Assembly: GCA_044448685.1 (NCBI GenBank)
Contig: JBIOHC010000001.1
Span: 1 to 64,000, forward strand
Origin: Palsa-965 sp044448685
GTDB lineage: Bacteria; Bacteroidota; Bacteroidia; Palsa-965
Reading direction: 5' to 3'
Length of the DNA: 64,000 nucleotides
The position numbers and the translations under genes are program-made. Under the pieces are notes generated by a model that saw only the letters and a program-made list of their open reading frames with translations, did not search any database and was not told where the DNA came from. Positions 43,226 through 51,978 of the stretch are shown one piece after another (the stretch's first letter is position 1; every line of letters begins with the position of its first letter).

Positions 43226-44113
43226 ATGAAAACCAATACCCGAGCCCACCTCTTCCTGCTTGTTGCCAATATTATTTATGCAGCCAGTTATACGATTGCC
43301 AAAAGAGTTACCGGTGGGCCGGTCCACCCTTTTGCACTTGTAATTCTGAGAGCCAGCGGAGCCGTGATTTTGTTCTGGCTCAGTGATATCCTGTTTGTAA
43401 AAGAAAAAACTGAAAGACGTGATATCCCACGGTTTATCCTGCTGGCAGTTTTCGGAGTAGCGCTTAACCAGATGCTTTTTTTGAAAGGGCTGGATCTTAC
43501 TTCTCCTATCAATGCTTCGATCATGATGATCACCAGTCCCATACTGGTTCTGATAATGGCAGCCATCATTCTGCGTGAGCCTGTAACCTTTGTCAAAGCA
43601 GCTGGTGTCTTGCTGGGGTTCGGAGGGGCCCTGATGCTCATGACAGGCAAGGCTGGAGGTGGAAGCAAGGGGGGAAGCATGATCGGAGATCTATGTGTGT
43701 TTATCAATGCCCTGTCCTGGGGCATTTATCTGGTGCTGGTTAAACCCATGATGATGAAATACCATACGGTGACCATCCTTCGCTGGGTCTTTTTATTCGG
43801 ATGGATCATGGTGCTTCCTTTTGGCTGGTCTGAATTAAAAGAAGTTCAATGGAATCTGTTTTCGGCAGCCGATGTGGGGAACTTGTTATTTGTGATTATT
43901 GCCACCACATTTATTGCGTATCTGCTCAATATTTATGCACTAAAGGCGTTGAGCCCTGCGGTGGTCAGTACTTATATTTATCTCCAGCCCCTTCTTACAA
44001 CCGTCATAGCGCTTTGGGCCGGGAGTGATCATCTGGACCTGCTCAAGGTTGGTTCGGCTGCAATGATTTTTGCAGGTGTGTATCTCGTAAGCAGGAAGAA
44101 TGCCACTCAATAA
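43226..44113 (+). CDS. EamA/DMT-family membrane transporter
   Basis: 295 residues from ATG 43226, one base after the arsC-like stop. Ten hydrophobic helices in two five-helix EamA repeats are seen (LFLLVANIIYAASYTIAKRV opening the first; GDLCVFINALSWGIYLVLVK opening the second). It is a drug/metabolite exporter of unknown substrate. The start at 43175 would overlap the upstream gene by 50 bp, so the ATG at 43226 is used. Operon partnership with the ArsC-like protein is by spacing only. Confidence 0.88.
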   Translation: MKTNTRAHLFLLVANIIYAASYTIAKRVTGGPVHPFALVILRASGAVILFWLSDILFVKEKTERRDIPRFILLAVFGVALNQMLFLKGLDLTSPINASIMMITSPILVLIMAAIILREPVTFVKAAGVLLGFGGALMLMTGKAGGGSKGGSMIGDLCVFINALSWGIYLVLVKPMMMKYHTVTILRWVFLFGWIMVLPFGWSELKEVQWNLFSAADVGNLLFVIIATTFIAYLLNIYALKALSPAVVSTYIYLQPLLTTVIALWAGSDHLDLLKVGSAAMIFAGVYLVSRKNATQ

Positions 44114-44123
44114 TTAAATTCAA

Positions 44124-44152
44124 TTGCTGCTCCCCTCCTTTTCGTACTTTTG
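44124..44152 (+). promoter_or_regulatory. Promoter of yicC-gmk-nadD
   Basis: TTG at 44124-44126, 18-nt spacer, TACTTTTG at 44145-44152, a good Bacteroidota promoter. It overlaps an earlier in-frame start of yicC at 44150, so ATG 44171 is preferred. Confidence 0.65.
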
Positions 44153-44170
44153 TTCAAATTCAAGCATACT

Positions 44171-45040
44171 ATGATTCGCTCCATGACAGGTTACGGAAAG
44201 GCTATTTGTGAACTTTCTGAGAAAAAGGTGACTGTAGAAATCCGTTCCCTGAACAGCAAGCAACTGGATCTGAATCTCCGTATGCCATCTCTGTATAGGG
44301 ATCATGAAGCGGAGATACGATCCGATCTTTCCCGCCAGCTGGAAAGAGGCAAGATTGATTTCAGTATTTTTTATGAATATACGGGTGATGCGGCTTCTCC
44401 GGTCATCAATAAAACACTGGCCAGGAGTTATTACAAAGAACTCAAATCACTGGCTGTTGAATTTCAGGAAAAGGATTGTGACTTACTTGCTCTTACCATG
44501 AAAATGCCGGAAGTGATGCGTCCGGAACGCCAGGAACCCGATGAAAACGAATGGGCGGAACTTAAAAAAACAATAATGGAAGCGCAGAAAGATTTCCAGC
44601 GTTTCAGGGAAGATGAAGGCAAATCACTGGCCGATGATTTTGTAAAACGAATCGGACTGATCGCATCTCTGCTGGCAGAAGTGGAACTTGCAGATGCCAA
44701 AAGGGTGGATGCGGTAAGGGAACGTATCCGCAAAAACATCAATGAGTTTGTAGATAAAGAGAAAATTGATCAGAACCGTTTTGAACAGGAACTGGTTTAT
44801 TACATAGAAAAGATAGATATTACGGAAGAAAAGATCAGGTTGAAAACACATTGCGATTATTTTTTGAAAACAATGAATGAAGACAGCAGCGGCCGTAAGC
44901 TGGGCTTCATCACCCAGGAAATAGGCCGGGAAATAAATACCATAGGCTCCAAAGCAAATGATGCAGGAATTCAGAAAACTGTCGTCATGATGAAAGATGA
45001 ACTGGAAAAGATAAAAGAACAGGTTAATAATGTCCTCTAA
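44171..45040 (+). CDS. YicC/YloC-family endoribonuclease
   Basis: 289 residues from ATG 44171 (MIRSMTGYGKA). The N-terminal YicC domain (SMTGYG ... VEIRSLNSKQLDLNLRMPSLYR) and C-terminal DUF1732 (LGFITQEIGREINTIGSKANDAGIQ) are both complete. E. coli YicC and B. subtilis YloC are RNases; the same activity is inferred. First gene of a unit in which gmk overlaps it by 11 bp and nadD overlaps gmk by 4 bp, a conserved Bacteroidota order. Confidence 0.93.
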   Translation: MIRSMTGYGKAICELSEKKVTVEIRSLNSKQLDLNLRMPSLYRDHEAEIRSDLSRQLERGKIDFSIFYEYTGDAASPVINKTLARSYYKELKSLAVEFQEKDCDLLALTMKMPEVMRPERQEPDENEWAELKKTIMEAQKDFQRFREDEGKSLADDFVKRIGLIASLLAEVELADAKRVDAVRERIRKNINEFVDKEKIDQNRFEQELVYYIEKIDITEEKIRLKTHCDYFLKTMNEDSSGRKLGFITQEIGREINTIGSKANDAGIQKTVVMMKDELEKIKEQVNNVL

Positions 45041-45626
45041 CGGGAAACTGATCATATTCTCTGCCCCTTCCGGGGCCGGCAAAACAACCATTGTCCACCA
45101 CCTGCTGGACACTTTTCCCGACTGGCTTGAATTCTCCGTCTCGGCTTGTAGCAGGGAGAAAAGAAAAGACGAGACCGAAGGTGTTGATTATTACTTCCTG
45201 AGCCTGGACGAATTCAAACACCGGATTTCCATGGATGAGTTTGTGGAATGGGAAGAAGTCTATACCAACAATTTTTACGGCACCCTGAAAGTCGAGATAG
45301 AACGTATCTGGCGTAAAGGTAAACATGTGATCTTTGATGTGGATGTAAACGGGGGACTGAATCTCAAAAACATTTTCCGTGAAAAAGCACTTGCTGTTTT
45401 TGTAATGCCCCCTTCAATCGAGAGTTTAGAAGAAAGGCTTAAAAAAAGGGAAACCGAAACTCCGGAAAGCATCAAACGCCGTATAGACAAAGCCCAGATG
45501 GAGATTGATAAATCCGTTGCCTTCGACAAGCTTGTACACAACGACACCCTCGAACATGCCTTTGCCGAAGCAGAATCGCTTATCCGGGAGTTTCTGGATC
45601 CTGCGCATGAAAAGCATAAAAGATGA
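45030..45626 (+). CDS. gmk: Guanylate kinase
   Basis: 198 residues. P-loop SAPSGAGKTT at residues 11-20; the GMP-binding segment (SACSREKRKDETEGVDYYF, with the expected S/T-R-x-x-R order) follows, then EWEEVYTNNFYGTL and a lid with RIDKAQMEI. It phosphorylates GMP to GDP with ATP in nucleotide synthesis. It begins 11 bp before the end of yicC and overlaps nadD by ATGA. Length is typical. Confidence 0.96.
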   Translation: MSSNGKLIIFSAPSGAGKTTIVHHLLDTFPDWLEFSVSACSREKRKDETEGVDYYFLSLDEFKHRISMDEFVEWEEVYTNNFYGTLKVEIERIWRKGKHVIFDVDVNGGLNLKNIFREKALAVFVMPPSIESLEERLKKRETETPESIKRRIDKAQMEIDKSVAFDKLVHNDTLEHAFAEAESLIREFLDPAHEKHKR

Positions 45627-46198
45627 AGATAGGCTTGTTTTTCGGCTCTTTCAATCCGGTGCATATAGGTCATATGGCCATTGCCAATTACATGGCTGAA
45701 TTTGCAGACCTGAACCAGGTCTGGTTTATTGTATCCCCGCATAACCCTTTAAAGAAGAAATCCAGTTTGCTGGCCGACCAGCAACGCCTGCATATGGTAA
45801 GACTGGCAATAGGGGATTCGAATAAATACAAAGCCAGCAATATAGAATTCAAGCTTCCACAGCCATCCTACACCGTTGTGACGCTGGCTCACCTGAAAGA
45901 GAAATATCCCCAGCATCAGTTTGTACTTATTCTCGGTTCCGATAATCTGGAATCCTTTCCCAAATGGAAGAATTACGAGCATATTCTGAATGAATATGAA
46001 CTCTATATCTATCCACGTCCGGAATGGGATGGAGGAGTATTAAAAGACCACCCCAAAGTCAAATGGACTGAGGCTCCGTTTATGGATATTTCCTCCACCT
46101 TTATCCGGGAAGCTGTCAAAGCGAAAAAGGATATACGCTTCTTCCTTCCCTCATCGGTTTATGAGTATATGAAGGAAATGCATTTTTACGAGAAGTAA
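45623..46198 (+). CDS. nadD: Nicotinate-nucleotide adenylyltransferase
   Basis: 191 residues. FGSFNPVHIGHMAIA carries the GxFxPxHxGH nucleotidyl-transferase motif, and DISSTFIREAVK the ISSTxIR motif; both bind ATP. FIVSPHNPLKKK and LGSDNLESFPKW are typical of NadD. It forms deamido-NAD from nicotinate mononucleotide in NAD synthesis. Its ATG overlaps the gmk stop (ATGA). The window also encodes tryptophan dioxygenase, which could feed de novo NAD, though at a distance. Confidence 0.95.
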   Translation: MKIGLFFGSFNPVHIGHMAIANYMAEFADLNQVWFIVSPHNPLKKKSSLLADQQRLHMVRLAIGDSNKYKASNIEFKLPQPSYTVVTLAHLKEKYPQHQFVLILGSDNLESFPKWKNYEHILNEYELYIYPRPEWDGGVLKDHPKVKWTEAPFMDISSTFIREAVKAKKDIRFFLPSSVYEYMKEMHFYEK

Positions 46199-46238
46199 CA
46201 TATAATTGGCGCTTTTCCATGTGGGTTTGGGCGTCTGG

Positions 46239-46430
46239 AGTCCCGTAGGGACTATATATCGGTAGAAATTGAATTGTTTTCACGGTACCCGTCCTGTAGG
46301 GACGGCATATCGGTTAAAGACATCGATGCAGACAGGCACATAGAATTCATTGAACCGATATGTTGCCCCTAAAGGGGCAATGAGGCATGCGGGACATATT
46401 GTTCTACCTATATTTTGTCCCTACGGGACA
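46239..46430 (+). repeat. Modular palindromic element, copy 2
   Basis: Opposite in orientation to 10231-10433. Palindromes in order: AGTCCCGTAGGGACT, CCGTCCTGTAGGGACGG, TTGCCCCTAAAGGGGCAA and TGTCCCTACGGGACA, separated by linkers with ATATCGGT or ACCGATAT. Several stem differences from copy 1 keep pairing, while linkers partly diverge. Nothing codes in this 327-bp gap between nadD and the RidA gene. Confidence 0.85.
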
Positions 46431-46525
46431 TTAGAATGTTAACGCCAACACCCTCTGCGCCCCCATCCTCCCCGTTTGCTCATTTCCCCCAAAAGCCCTA
46501 AATTCGCTGTCCTTTATACAAAACT

Positions 46526-46942
46526 ATGGACAGTAAAATCAATTCTTCCAAAGCCCCGGATCCGGTTGGTCTCTATCCCCACGCAAGACGTGTAGGTAAC
46601 CTGCTTTTTTTATCGGGTGTAGGTCCGCGTGAAAAAGGCAGCACTGAAATTCCTGGCGTAAAACTGGATCAGCACGGAGACATTCTTGCGCATGACATCG
46701 CTGCTCAGTGTCACAGTGTTTTCAGAAACATTAAATATATCCTGGAAGATGCCGGCAGCAGCTGGGACAAGATTGTGGATGTGACTGTTTACCTCACCAA
46801 TATGAAGGATGACTTCCCTACTTACAATAAACTCTGGGCTGAATATTTCAAGGATAACCTGCCCTGCCGGACGACACTCGAGGTTAACTGCCTGCCTACT
46901 CCCATTGCCATAGAACTGAAAGTGATTGCCACGATCGATTAG
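46526..46942 (+). CDS. RidA-family protein
   Basis: 138 residues. The RidA fold is recognised from RVGNLLFLSGVGPREKG, HDIAAQCHSVFRNIKYILEDAGSSWDKIVDVTVYLTNM, FPTYNKLWAEYF and RTTLEVNCLPTPIAIELKVIATI. The last part keeps the Arg and acidic residue that bind substrate in RidA deaminases. The GVGPREKG / EIPG form recalls 2-aminomuconate deaminases of tryptophan breakdown, which would link it to the dioxygenase at 10489; general enamine deaminase is the alternative. The ileS start follows 5 bp after its stop. Confidence 0.9.
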   Translation: MDSKINSSKAPDPVGLYPHARRVGNLLFLSGVGPREKGSTEIPGVKLDQHGDILAHDIAAQCHSVFRNIKYILEDAGSSWDKIVDVTVYLTNMKDDFPTYNKLWAEYFKDNLPCRTTLEVNCLPTPIAIELKVIATID

Positions 46943-46947
46943 TGCTT

Positions 46948-49900
46948 ATGAAAAAATATACCGTTTACTCCCGTCTTGACCTCAGCCAGACAGCCAAGGA
47001 TATCCTGAAATTCTGGGATGAGGAAAAGATCTTTGAAAAAAGTATCACCACCCGGGAAGGAAAAACACCTTTTGTTTTTTACGAAGGTCCTCCCAGTGCC
47101 AATGGCATGCCAGGCATACACCATGTCATGGCCAGAGCTATAAAGGATATCTTTTGCCGCTATCAGACGCTCAAAGGCAAACAGGTAAAACGTAAAGCCG
47201 GTTGGGATACACACGGCTTGCCAATAGAGCTGGCTGTGGAGAAAACACTGGGAATCACCAAAGAGGATATAGGCAAGAAAATCAGCGTTGAAGAATACAA
47301 CCAGGCCTGCCGCAGGGAGGTGATGAAGTATACCGATAAGTGGGAAGAAGTTACCCGCATCATGGGGTATTGGGTGGATATGAAGGATCCCTATATCACC
47401 TATGAAAACAAGTATATAGAAAGTGTATGGTGGTTGCTGAACGACCTTTACAAGAAGAATCTGCTTTACAAAGGGTATTCAATACAGCCCTACTCTCCGG
47501 CTGCAGGTACAGGACTTAGTTCACATGAACTCAATCAGCCGGGTTGCTACCGCAATGTAAAAGACAACACACTCATTGCACAGTTCAGGATAAAGGATGG
47601 TAAAGAAGCGCAGCGTGGAGGTCATAACCTGGCAGGATCGTATTTCCTCGCCTGGACTACCACGCCCTGGACCCTCAGTTCGAATACAGCCCTTGCCGTA
47701 GGTAAGAATATTGACTATGTGATGGTAAAAACCATCAATGCCTATACCCATGCTCCGGTTAGCCTGATCCTTGCAAAAGCCCTTCTCCCGAAATACTTCC
47801 CTGAAAAAAACAAGGACCTTGCATTCGATGCATACAAAGCCGGTGATAAGAATATTCCATTTGCCCTGGTTGCTGAATTCAAAGGAAGCGACCTGGAAGG
47901 CATCCGGTATGAACAATTATTGCCCTATGCATTACCGTTTGAAAATCCGGAACAGGCTTTCCGTGTTATCCTTGGTGATTTTGTGACTACAGAAGATGGT
48001 ACCGGTATCGTACACATCGCTCCCACTTTTGGTGCGGATGACATGCGTGTTGCCAAAGCTGCCGGTGTACCTCCTATGCTGGTAGCCGATGAAAACGGAA
48101 AGGGTGTTCCACTCGTTGATCTGCGCGGACGATTCCGGGCTGAAATGAAAGACGATGTTTTCGGCTTTGCCGGAGAGTTTGTTAAAGAAGCGTATCTGAA
48201 TGATGCAGAGAAAGCGGCTGAGGTAGTTATTCAGAAAGAAAAACTAAAAGGTATTATCAAAGATACCAGCAAGCTGGAATACCTGAACGTAGATAAACGC
48301 ATAGCCCTGAAACTGGAGCGTGAAGGACTGCTGTTTAAAAAAGAAGTGTACGAACACAACTACCCACATTGCTGGCGTACTGACAAGCCGGTGCTTTATT
48401 ATCCCCTCGACTCCTGGTTTATCAAAGTGACCGAGAAGAAGGAGCGAATGGCTGAACTGAATAAGACTATCAACTGGAAACCGGAATCTACCGGCACAGG
48501 ACGTTTCGGAAACTGGCTGGAAACAGCCAACGACTGGAACCTCAGCCGCTCCCGTTTCTGGGGTATCCCATTGCCGATCTGGAGAACAGAAGAAGGAAAC
48601 GAAGAACGATGTATTGGTTCTGTGGAAGAACTGAAAATGGAAATAGAGAAATCACAAAAGGCAGGGTTCATGGAATCCTGCCCGTTGGATAAATTCATTC
48701 CGAATGATTTTTCTAAAGAAAATTATAACCTGTTTGATCTGCACAAGCCGAATGTGGACAGTATCGTACTTGTTTCCCCGACAGGAAAAAAGATGTTCAG
48801 GGAAAGTGACCTGATCGATGTTTGGTTCGACAGCGGAGCGATGCCCTATGCCCAGCTTCACTACCCTTTTGAAAACAAGGCTGAGATTGATCAGAAGAAA
48901 TACTACCCTGCCGACTTTATTGCCGAAGGCGTAGACCAGACCCGGGGTTGGTTTTATACCCTCCATGCCATAGCCACCATGTGTTTCGATTCTGTTGCGT
49001 ATAAAAACGTTGTGTCGAACGGACTCGTACTCGACAAGAACGGAAACAAGATGAGCAAACGTCTTGGTAATGCAGTAAATCCTTTTGAGACGATTGAGAA
49101 ATACGGGCCCGATGCCACACGTTGGTATATGATCACCAACGCAGCTCCCTGGGAAAACCTGAAATTTGACCTGGAAGGTATTGCCGAAGTACAGCGCAAA
49201 TTTTTCGGAACACTTTACAATACCTATTCCTTCTTCTCCCTCTACGCCAATATCGATGACTTCCATTGGAAAGAAAAAGAGATTCCGGTAAGTGAAAGAC
49301 CGGAAATAGACCGTTGGATTTTGTCAGAACTCAATACCCTTATCAAAACCGTTGATGAAGCGTATGCCGATTATGAACCCACCCGTGCCGGAAGAGCTAT
49401 TGAATATTTTCTGGATGAACACCTCAGCAACTGGTATGTAAGATTATGCCGGCGCCGTTTCTGGAAAGGAGATTATTCAGCGGATAAAATAGCGGCCTTC
49501 CAGACTTTGTACCGTTGTATGGAAGTGATCGCACAGATTGCTTCTCCTATTGCACCCTTTTTCATGGACAGGCTGTTCCTCGATCTGAACCGTGTTACCG
49601 GACGCCAGAAAGCAGAGTCGGTCCACCTTTCGGATATGCCGGTATGGGATGAAAAGCAGATAGACAAAGATCTGGAAGAACGTATGGAGCTGGCCCAGAA
49701 AATATCGTCTATGGTGCTCAGCATCAGGAAGAAGGAAAACATACGGGTACGCCAGCCCTTACAGAAAATTCAGATACCGGTACTGGATGATAAGTTCAGA
49801 AAAAGGGCGGAAGCAGTTAAAGAACTGATCCTTTCGGAAGTGAATGTAAAGGAGCTTGAATTTGTGGATGAGTCTAATACCCACATAGTTAAAAACCTAA

Positions 49901-50421
49901 AGCTCAATTTCAAGACCCTGGGTAAGAAATGCGGAAAGGATATGAAAGCCATGCAGGCTTATGCCCTTACAAATGGATCGGGTATCATTACTGCAATAGA
50001 AAAAACGGGAGAAGCCCGTGTTATTGTGGAAAACACACCCTATATCCTTGTTCCTGAAGATGTAGAGATTATCCCGGTTGATATTCCGGGTTGGAAGGTG
50101 GCCAATGACGGGCCCCTGACTGTTGCCCTGGATATTATGGTAAGTCCGGAGCTGAAAGAGGAAGGTCTGGCAAGAGAGATCGTGAACCGGATTCAGAACA
50201 TCAGAAAAGACAAAGAATTTGAGGTAACGGACCGTATTTCGGTCAAAATCAAGTCAAATAATGCCCTGGACGCCTCTGTAAACAATAATTTACAGTATAT
50301 TTGCTCGGAAACTCTCGCATCTTCCTTGGAGGTGGTTAAAGAGCTCAGTACTGAGCACGCGGTGTTGGTAGAGGTAGATAGCGAGATTCAGACATTAATA
50401 AGCATTGCTAAGTTTAATTAA
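46948..50421 (+). CDS. ileS: Isoleucyl-tRNA synthetase
   Basis: 1157 residues from ATG 46948. The HIGH-like motif GMPGIHHVMAR (near residue 55) and the KMSKR motif (NKMSKRLGNAVNPFETIEKYGPDATRWY) frame the class I catalytic domain. The CP1 editing domain (LAWTTTPWTLSSNTAL, GADDMRVAKAAGVPP) and anticodon-binding region follow. The length over 1100 residues is typical of Bacteroidota IleS, with an extended C-terminus. A GTG at 46942 would also be in frame but overlaps the RidA stop. It heads a unit with the DksA-like gene 11 bp downstream. Confidence 0.97.
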   Translation: MKKYTVYSRLDLSQTAKDILKFWDEEKIFEKSITTREGKTPFVFYEGPPSANGMPGIHHVMARAIKDIFCRYQTLKGKQVKRKAGWDTHGLPIELAVEKTLGITKEDIGKKISVEEYNQACRREVMKYTDKWEEVTRIMGYWVDMKDPYITYENKYIESVWWLLNDLYKKNLLYKGYSIQPYSPAAGTGLSSHELNQPGCYRNVKDNTLIAQFRIKDGKEAQRGGHNLAGSYFLAWTTTPWTLSSNTALAVGKNIDYVMVKTINAYTHAPVSLILAKALLPKYFPEKNKDLAFDAYKAGDKNIPFALVAEFKGSDLEGIRYEQLLPYALPFENPEQAFRVILGDFVTTEDGTGIVHIAPTFGADDMRVAKAAGVPPMLVADENGKGVPLVDLRGRFRAEMKDDVFGFAGEFVKEAYLNDAEKAAEVVIQKEKLKGIIKDTSKLEYLNVDKRIALKLEREGLLFKKEVYEHNYPHCWRTDKPVLYYPLDSWFIKVTEKKERMAELNKTINWKPESTGTGRFGNWLETANDWNLSRSRFWGIPLPIWRTEEGNEERCIGSVEELKMEIEKSQKAGFMESCPLDKFIPNDFSKENYNLFDLHKPNVDSIVLVSPTGKKMFRESDLIDVWFDSGAMPYAQLHYPFENKAEIDQKKYYPADFIAEGVDQTRGWFYTLHAIATMCFDSVAYKNVVSNGLVLDKNGNKMSKRLGNAVNPFETIEKYGPDATRWYMITNAAPWENLKFDLEGIAEVQRKFFGTLYNTYSFFSLYANIDDFHWKEKEIPVSERPEIDRWILSELNTLIKTVDEAYADYEPTRAGRAIEYFLDEHLSNWYVRLCRRRFWKGDYSADKIAAFQTLYRCMEVIAQIASPIAPFFMDRLFLDLNRVTGRQKAESVHLSDMPVWDEKQIDKDLEERMELAQKISSMVLSIRKKENIRVRQPLQKIQIPVLDDKFRKRAEAVKELILSEVNVKELEFVDESNTHIVKNLKLNFKTLGKKCGKDMKAMQAYALTNGSGIITAIEKTGEARVIVENTPYILVPEDVEIIPVDIPGWKVANDGPLTVALDIMVSPELKEEGLAREIVNRIQNIRKDKEFEVTDRISVKIKSNNALDASVNNNLQYICSETLASSLEVVKELSTEHAVLVEVDSEIQTLISIAKFN

Positions 50422-50432
50422 CCCCCTAGATT

Positions 50433-51182
50433 ATGGCTAAGAAAGTTCAAAAAAAGCCAGCTAAGTCCGTTGCAGGAAAAGCTAAAAAAGTGGCTAAACC
50501 AGCATCCAAAGCTGCCAAAAAACCGGTTGCAAGTAAGAAAGCAACGCCTAAAGCGGCTAAAAAGCCTGCATCCAAGTCAGCACCTGTTGCCAAAAAAGCG
50601 GTATCAAAAACACCCGCAAAGGTTGTATCCAAAGTATCAGCTCCCAAAACAGCTCAAAAGCCTGTTGCAGTCAAAGCCGCTGAAGTGAAAAAACCTGTTG
50701 CCGTTGTTAAAGTACCGGTGAAGACAGAGGTAAAAGCCGAACGTCCTTTCGATCCAAGAAGAGAAGTGACCATTGCCAAGCCTTTGATGAAACTGGATAA
50801 AGGAGATCCCCGTTCCAGATATTCCGATAAGGAACTGATGGAATTCAAGGATCTTATCAATAAGAAACTGGAAGAAGCCACCCGCGATTATGAATTGCTG
50901 AAAAATACCCTGTCGCATAAAGACGATCATGGTACTGATGATACCTCCCCTACATTCAAATTGCTGGAAGACGGATCCGATGTGCTTTCCAAAGAAGAGA
51001 CTGCTCATCTTGCTTCCCGTCAGGAAAAATATATTCAGAACCTGAAGAATGCCTTGATCCGTATCGAGAACAAAACCTACGGTATTTGCCGTGTTACCGG
51101 ACGCCTGATTCCTAAAGAGCGTCTGCGCAGCGTTCCGCATGCTACCCTTAGCATTGACGCGAAGCTGGAGCAGAACCGTTAA
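50433..51182 (+). CDS. DksA/TraR-like protein with histone-H1-like N-terminal tail
   Basis: 249 residues. The first 110 are almost entirely Lys, Ala, Pro, Ser and Val (KKPAKSVAGKAKKVAKPASK and similar), like histone H1 tails. The C-terminal 130 form a coiled coil and a DksA/TraR-type end (SRQEKYIQNLKNALIRIENKTYGICRVTGRLIPKERL). Only one of the usual four zinc-finger cysteines is visible (GICRVTG), so zinc binding is probably lost. Its role as an RNA-polymerase or DNA-binding protein is inferred. It lies 11 bp after ileS and is followed by an intrinsic terminator before lspA. Confidence 0.85.
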   Translation: MAKKVQKKPAKSVAGKAKKVAKPASKAAKKPVASKKATPKAAKKPASKSAPVAKKAVSKTPAKVVSKVSAPKTAQKPVAVKAAEVKKPVAVVKVPVKTEVKAERPFDPRREVTIAKPLMKLDKGDPRSRYSDKELMEFKDLINKKLEEATRDYELLKNTLSHKDDHGTDDTSPTFKLLEDGSDVLSKEETAHLASRQEKYIQNLKNALIRIENKTYGICRVTGRLIPKERLRSVPHATLSIDAKLEQNR

Positions 51183-51184
51183 CA

Positions 51185-51278
51185 TAGACATAAGACACAA
51201 GACATAAGAATCAAGACGACATACAAGGTCTTGATTCTTTTTTTTGTCTTGTGTCTAATGTCTTGTGTCTAATGTCTC
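51185..51278. repeat. AGACAYA heptamer array with long inverted arms
   Basis: Left arm carries AGACATAAGACACAAGACAT; right arm (51245-51278) carries TGTCTTGTGTCTAATGTCTT and further copies. The arms are complementary around the terminator hairpin. Confidence 0.75.
51206..51245 (+). terminator. Intrinsic terminator after the DksA-like gene
   Basis: Twelve-bp stem AAGAATCAAGAC / GTCTTGATTCTT, 10-nt loop, followed by a T-tract (51238-51245). It is nested inside the heptamer array. Confidence 0.85.
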
Positions 51279-51293
51279 AGTAGTAGAATTCGT

Positions 51294-51301
51294 TATCTTT
51301 G
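51294..51301 (+). promoter_or_regulatory. TAnnTTTG box immediately ahead of lspA
   Basis: TATCTTTG ends 5 bp before the GTG at 51307, leaving almost no leader; the -33 box is not clear. Confidence 0.5.
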
Positions 51302-51306
51302 CCTCC

Positions 51307-51978
51307 GTGAAAAAAGCCGGGATCATCATTTTTATTGTATTGCTCCTCGACCAGTGTATCAAGATCTGGATCAAGACGCATATGTATATAGGGCAGGAGT
51401 ATCACCTGGCCGGCAAATGGGCAATCATTCATTTTGTTGAAAATGAGGGTATGGCTTTCGGTATGTCCTTGCCCGGCGGGTATGGTAAGCTGGCCTTAAG
51501 CCTGTTCCGTATCCTGGCAGTGGGAGGCCTGTGTTATATTCTCTTCAATGTTATAAAGAAAAAACAGGAAAACATCGTCATCATTGCAATCTCCCTCATC
51601 ATTGCCGGAGCCGTAGGTAATATTATTGATAGCGCATTTTACGGACGTTTGTTCAGCGACAGCGACGGAACCATTGCCCAGTTTATGCCTGCAGAAGGAG
51701 GCTATGCCGGTTTTCTCCATGGTAAAGTGGTCGACATGTTCTACTTCCCTATGCTGGAAGGACATTTTCCCCATTGGTTTCCATTCTGGGGAGGAGAGGA
51801 ATTCATCTTTTTCCGCCCTGTATTCAACCTGGCTGATTCTTCCATCACCGTCGGGGTGATTATTGTCATCCTCTTCCAGAAAAAGTTCTTTGGGGCTGAA
51901 AAGAAACCCAATGAAGAGCCGACTGCTGAGAACCAGCATACTAATCCTCCGGCTGCGGAAGAAGCCCAAATTCCGTAA
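51307..51978 (+). CDS. lspA: Lipoprotein signal peptidase (signal peptidase II)
   Basis: 223 residues from GTG 51307. Four transmembrane helices are visible; catalytic Asp residues lie in GNIIDSAFYG and FNLADSSITVG, and FVENEGMAFG is the usual first conserved block. It cuts signal peptides of prolipoproteins after diacylglycerol transfer, and the window encodes several lipoproteins. It has the longer loop before the last helix that Bacteroidota LspA show, and a polar Pro/Glu-rich tail. An earlier GTG at 51265 lies upstream of the TATCTTTG box, so the later start is preferred. An almost leaderless transcript is predicted. Confidence 0.95.
   Translation: MKKAGIIIFIVLLLDQCIKIWIKTHMYIGQEYHLAGKWAIIHFVENEGMAFGMSLPGGYGKLALSLFRILAVGGLCYILFNVIKKKQENIVIIAISLIIAGAVGNIIDSAFYGRLFSDSDGTIAQFMPAEGGYAGFLHGKVVDMFYFPMLEGHFPHWFPFWGGEEFIFFRPVFNLADSSITVGVIIVILFQKKFFGAEKKPNEEPTAENQHTNPPAAEEAQIP

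Noticed and set aside
46431..46525. T-box leader for ileS
   Set aside because: No T-box sequence or specifier-loop structure is seen, ileS follows RidA by 5 bp, and T-boxes are not expected in Bacteroidota.
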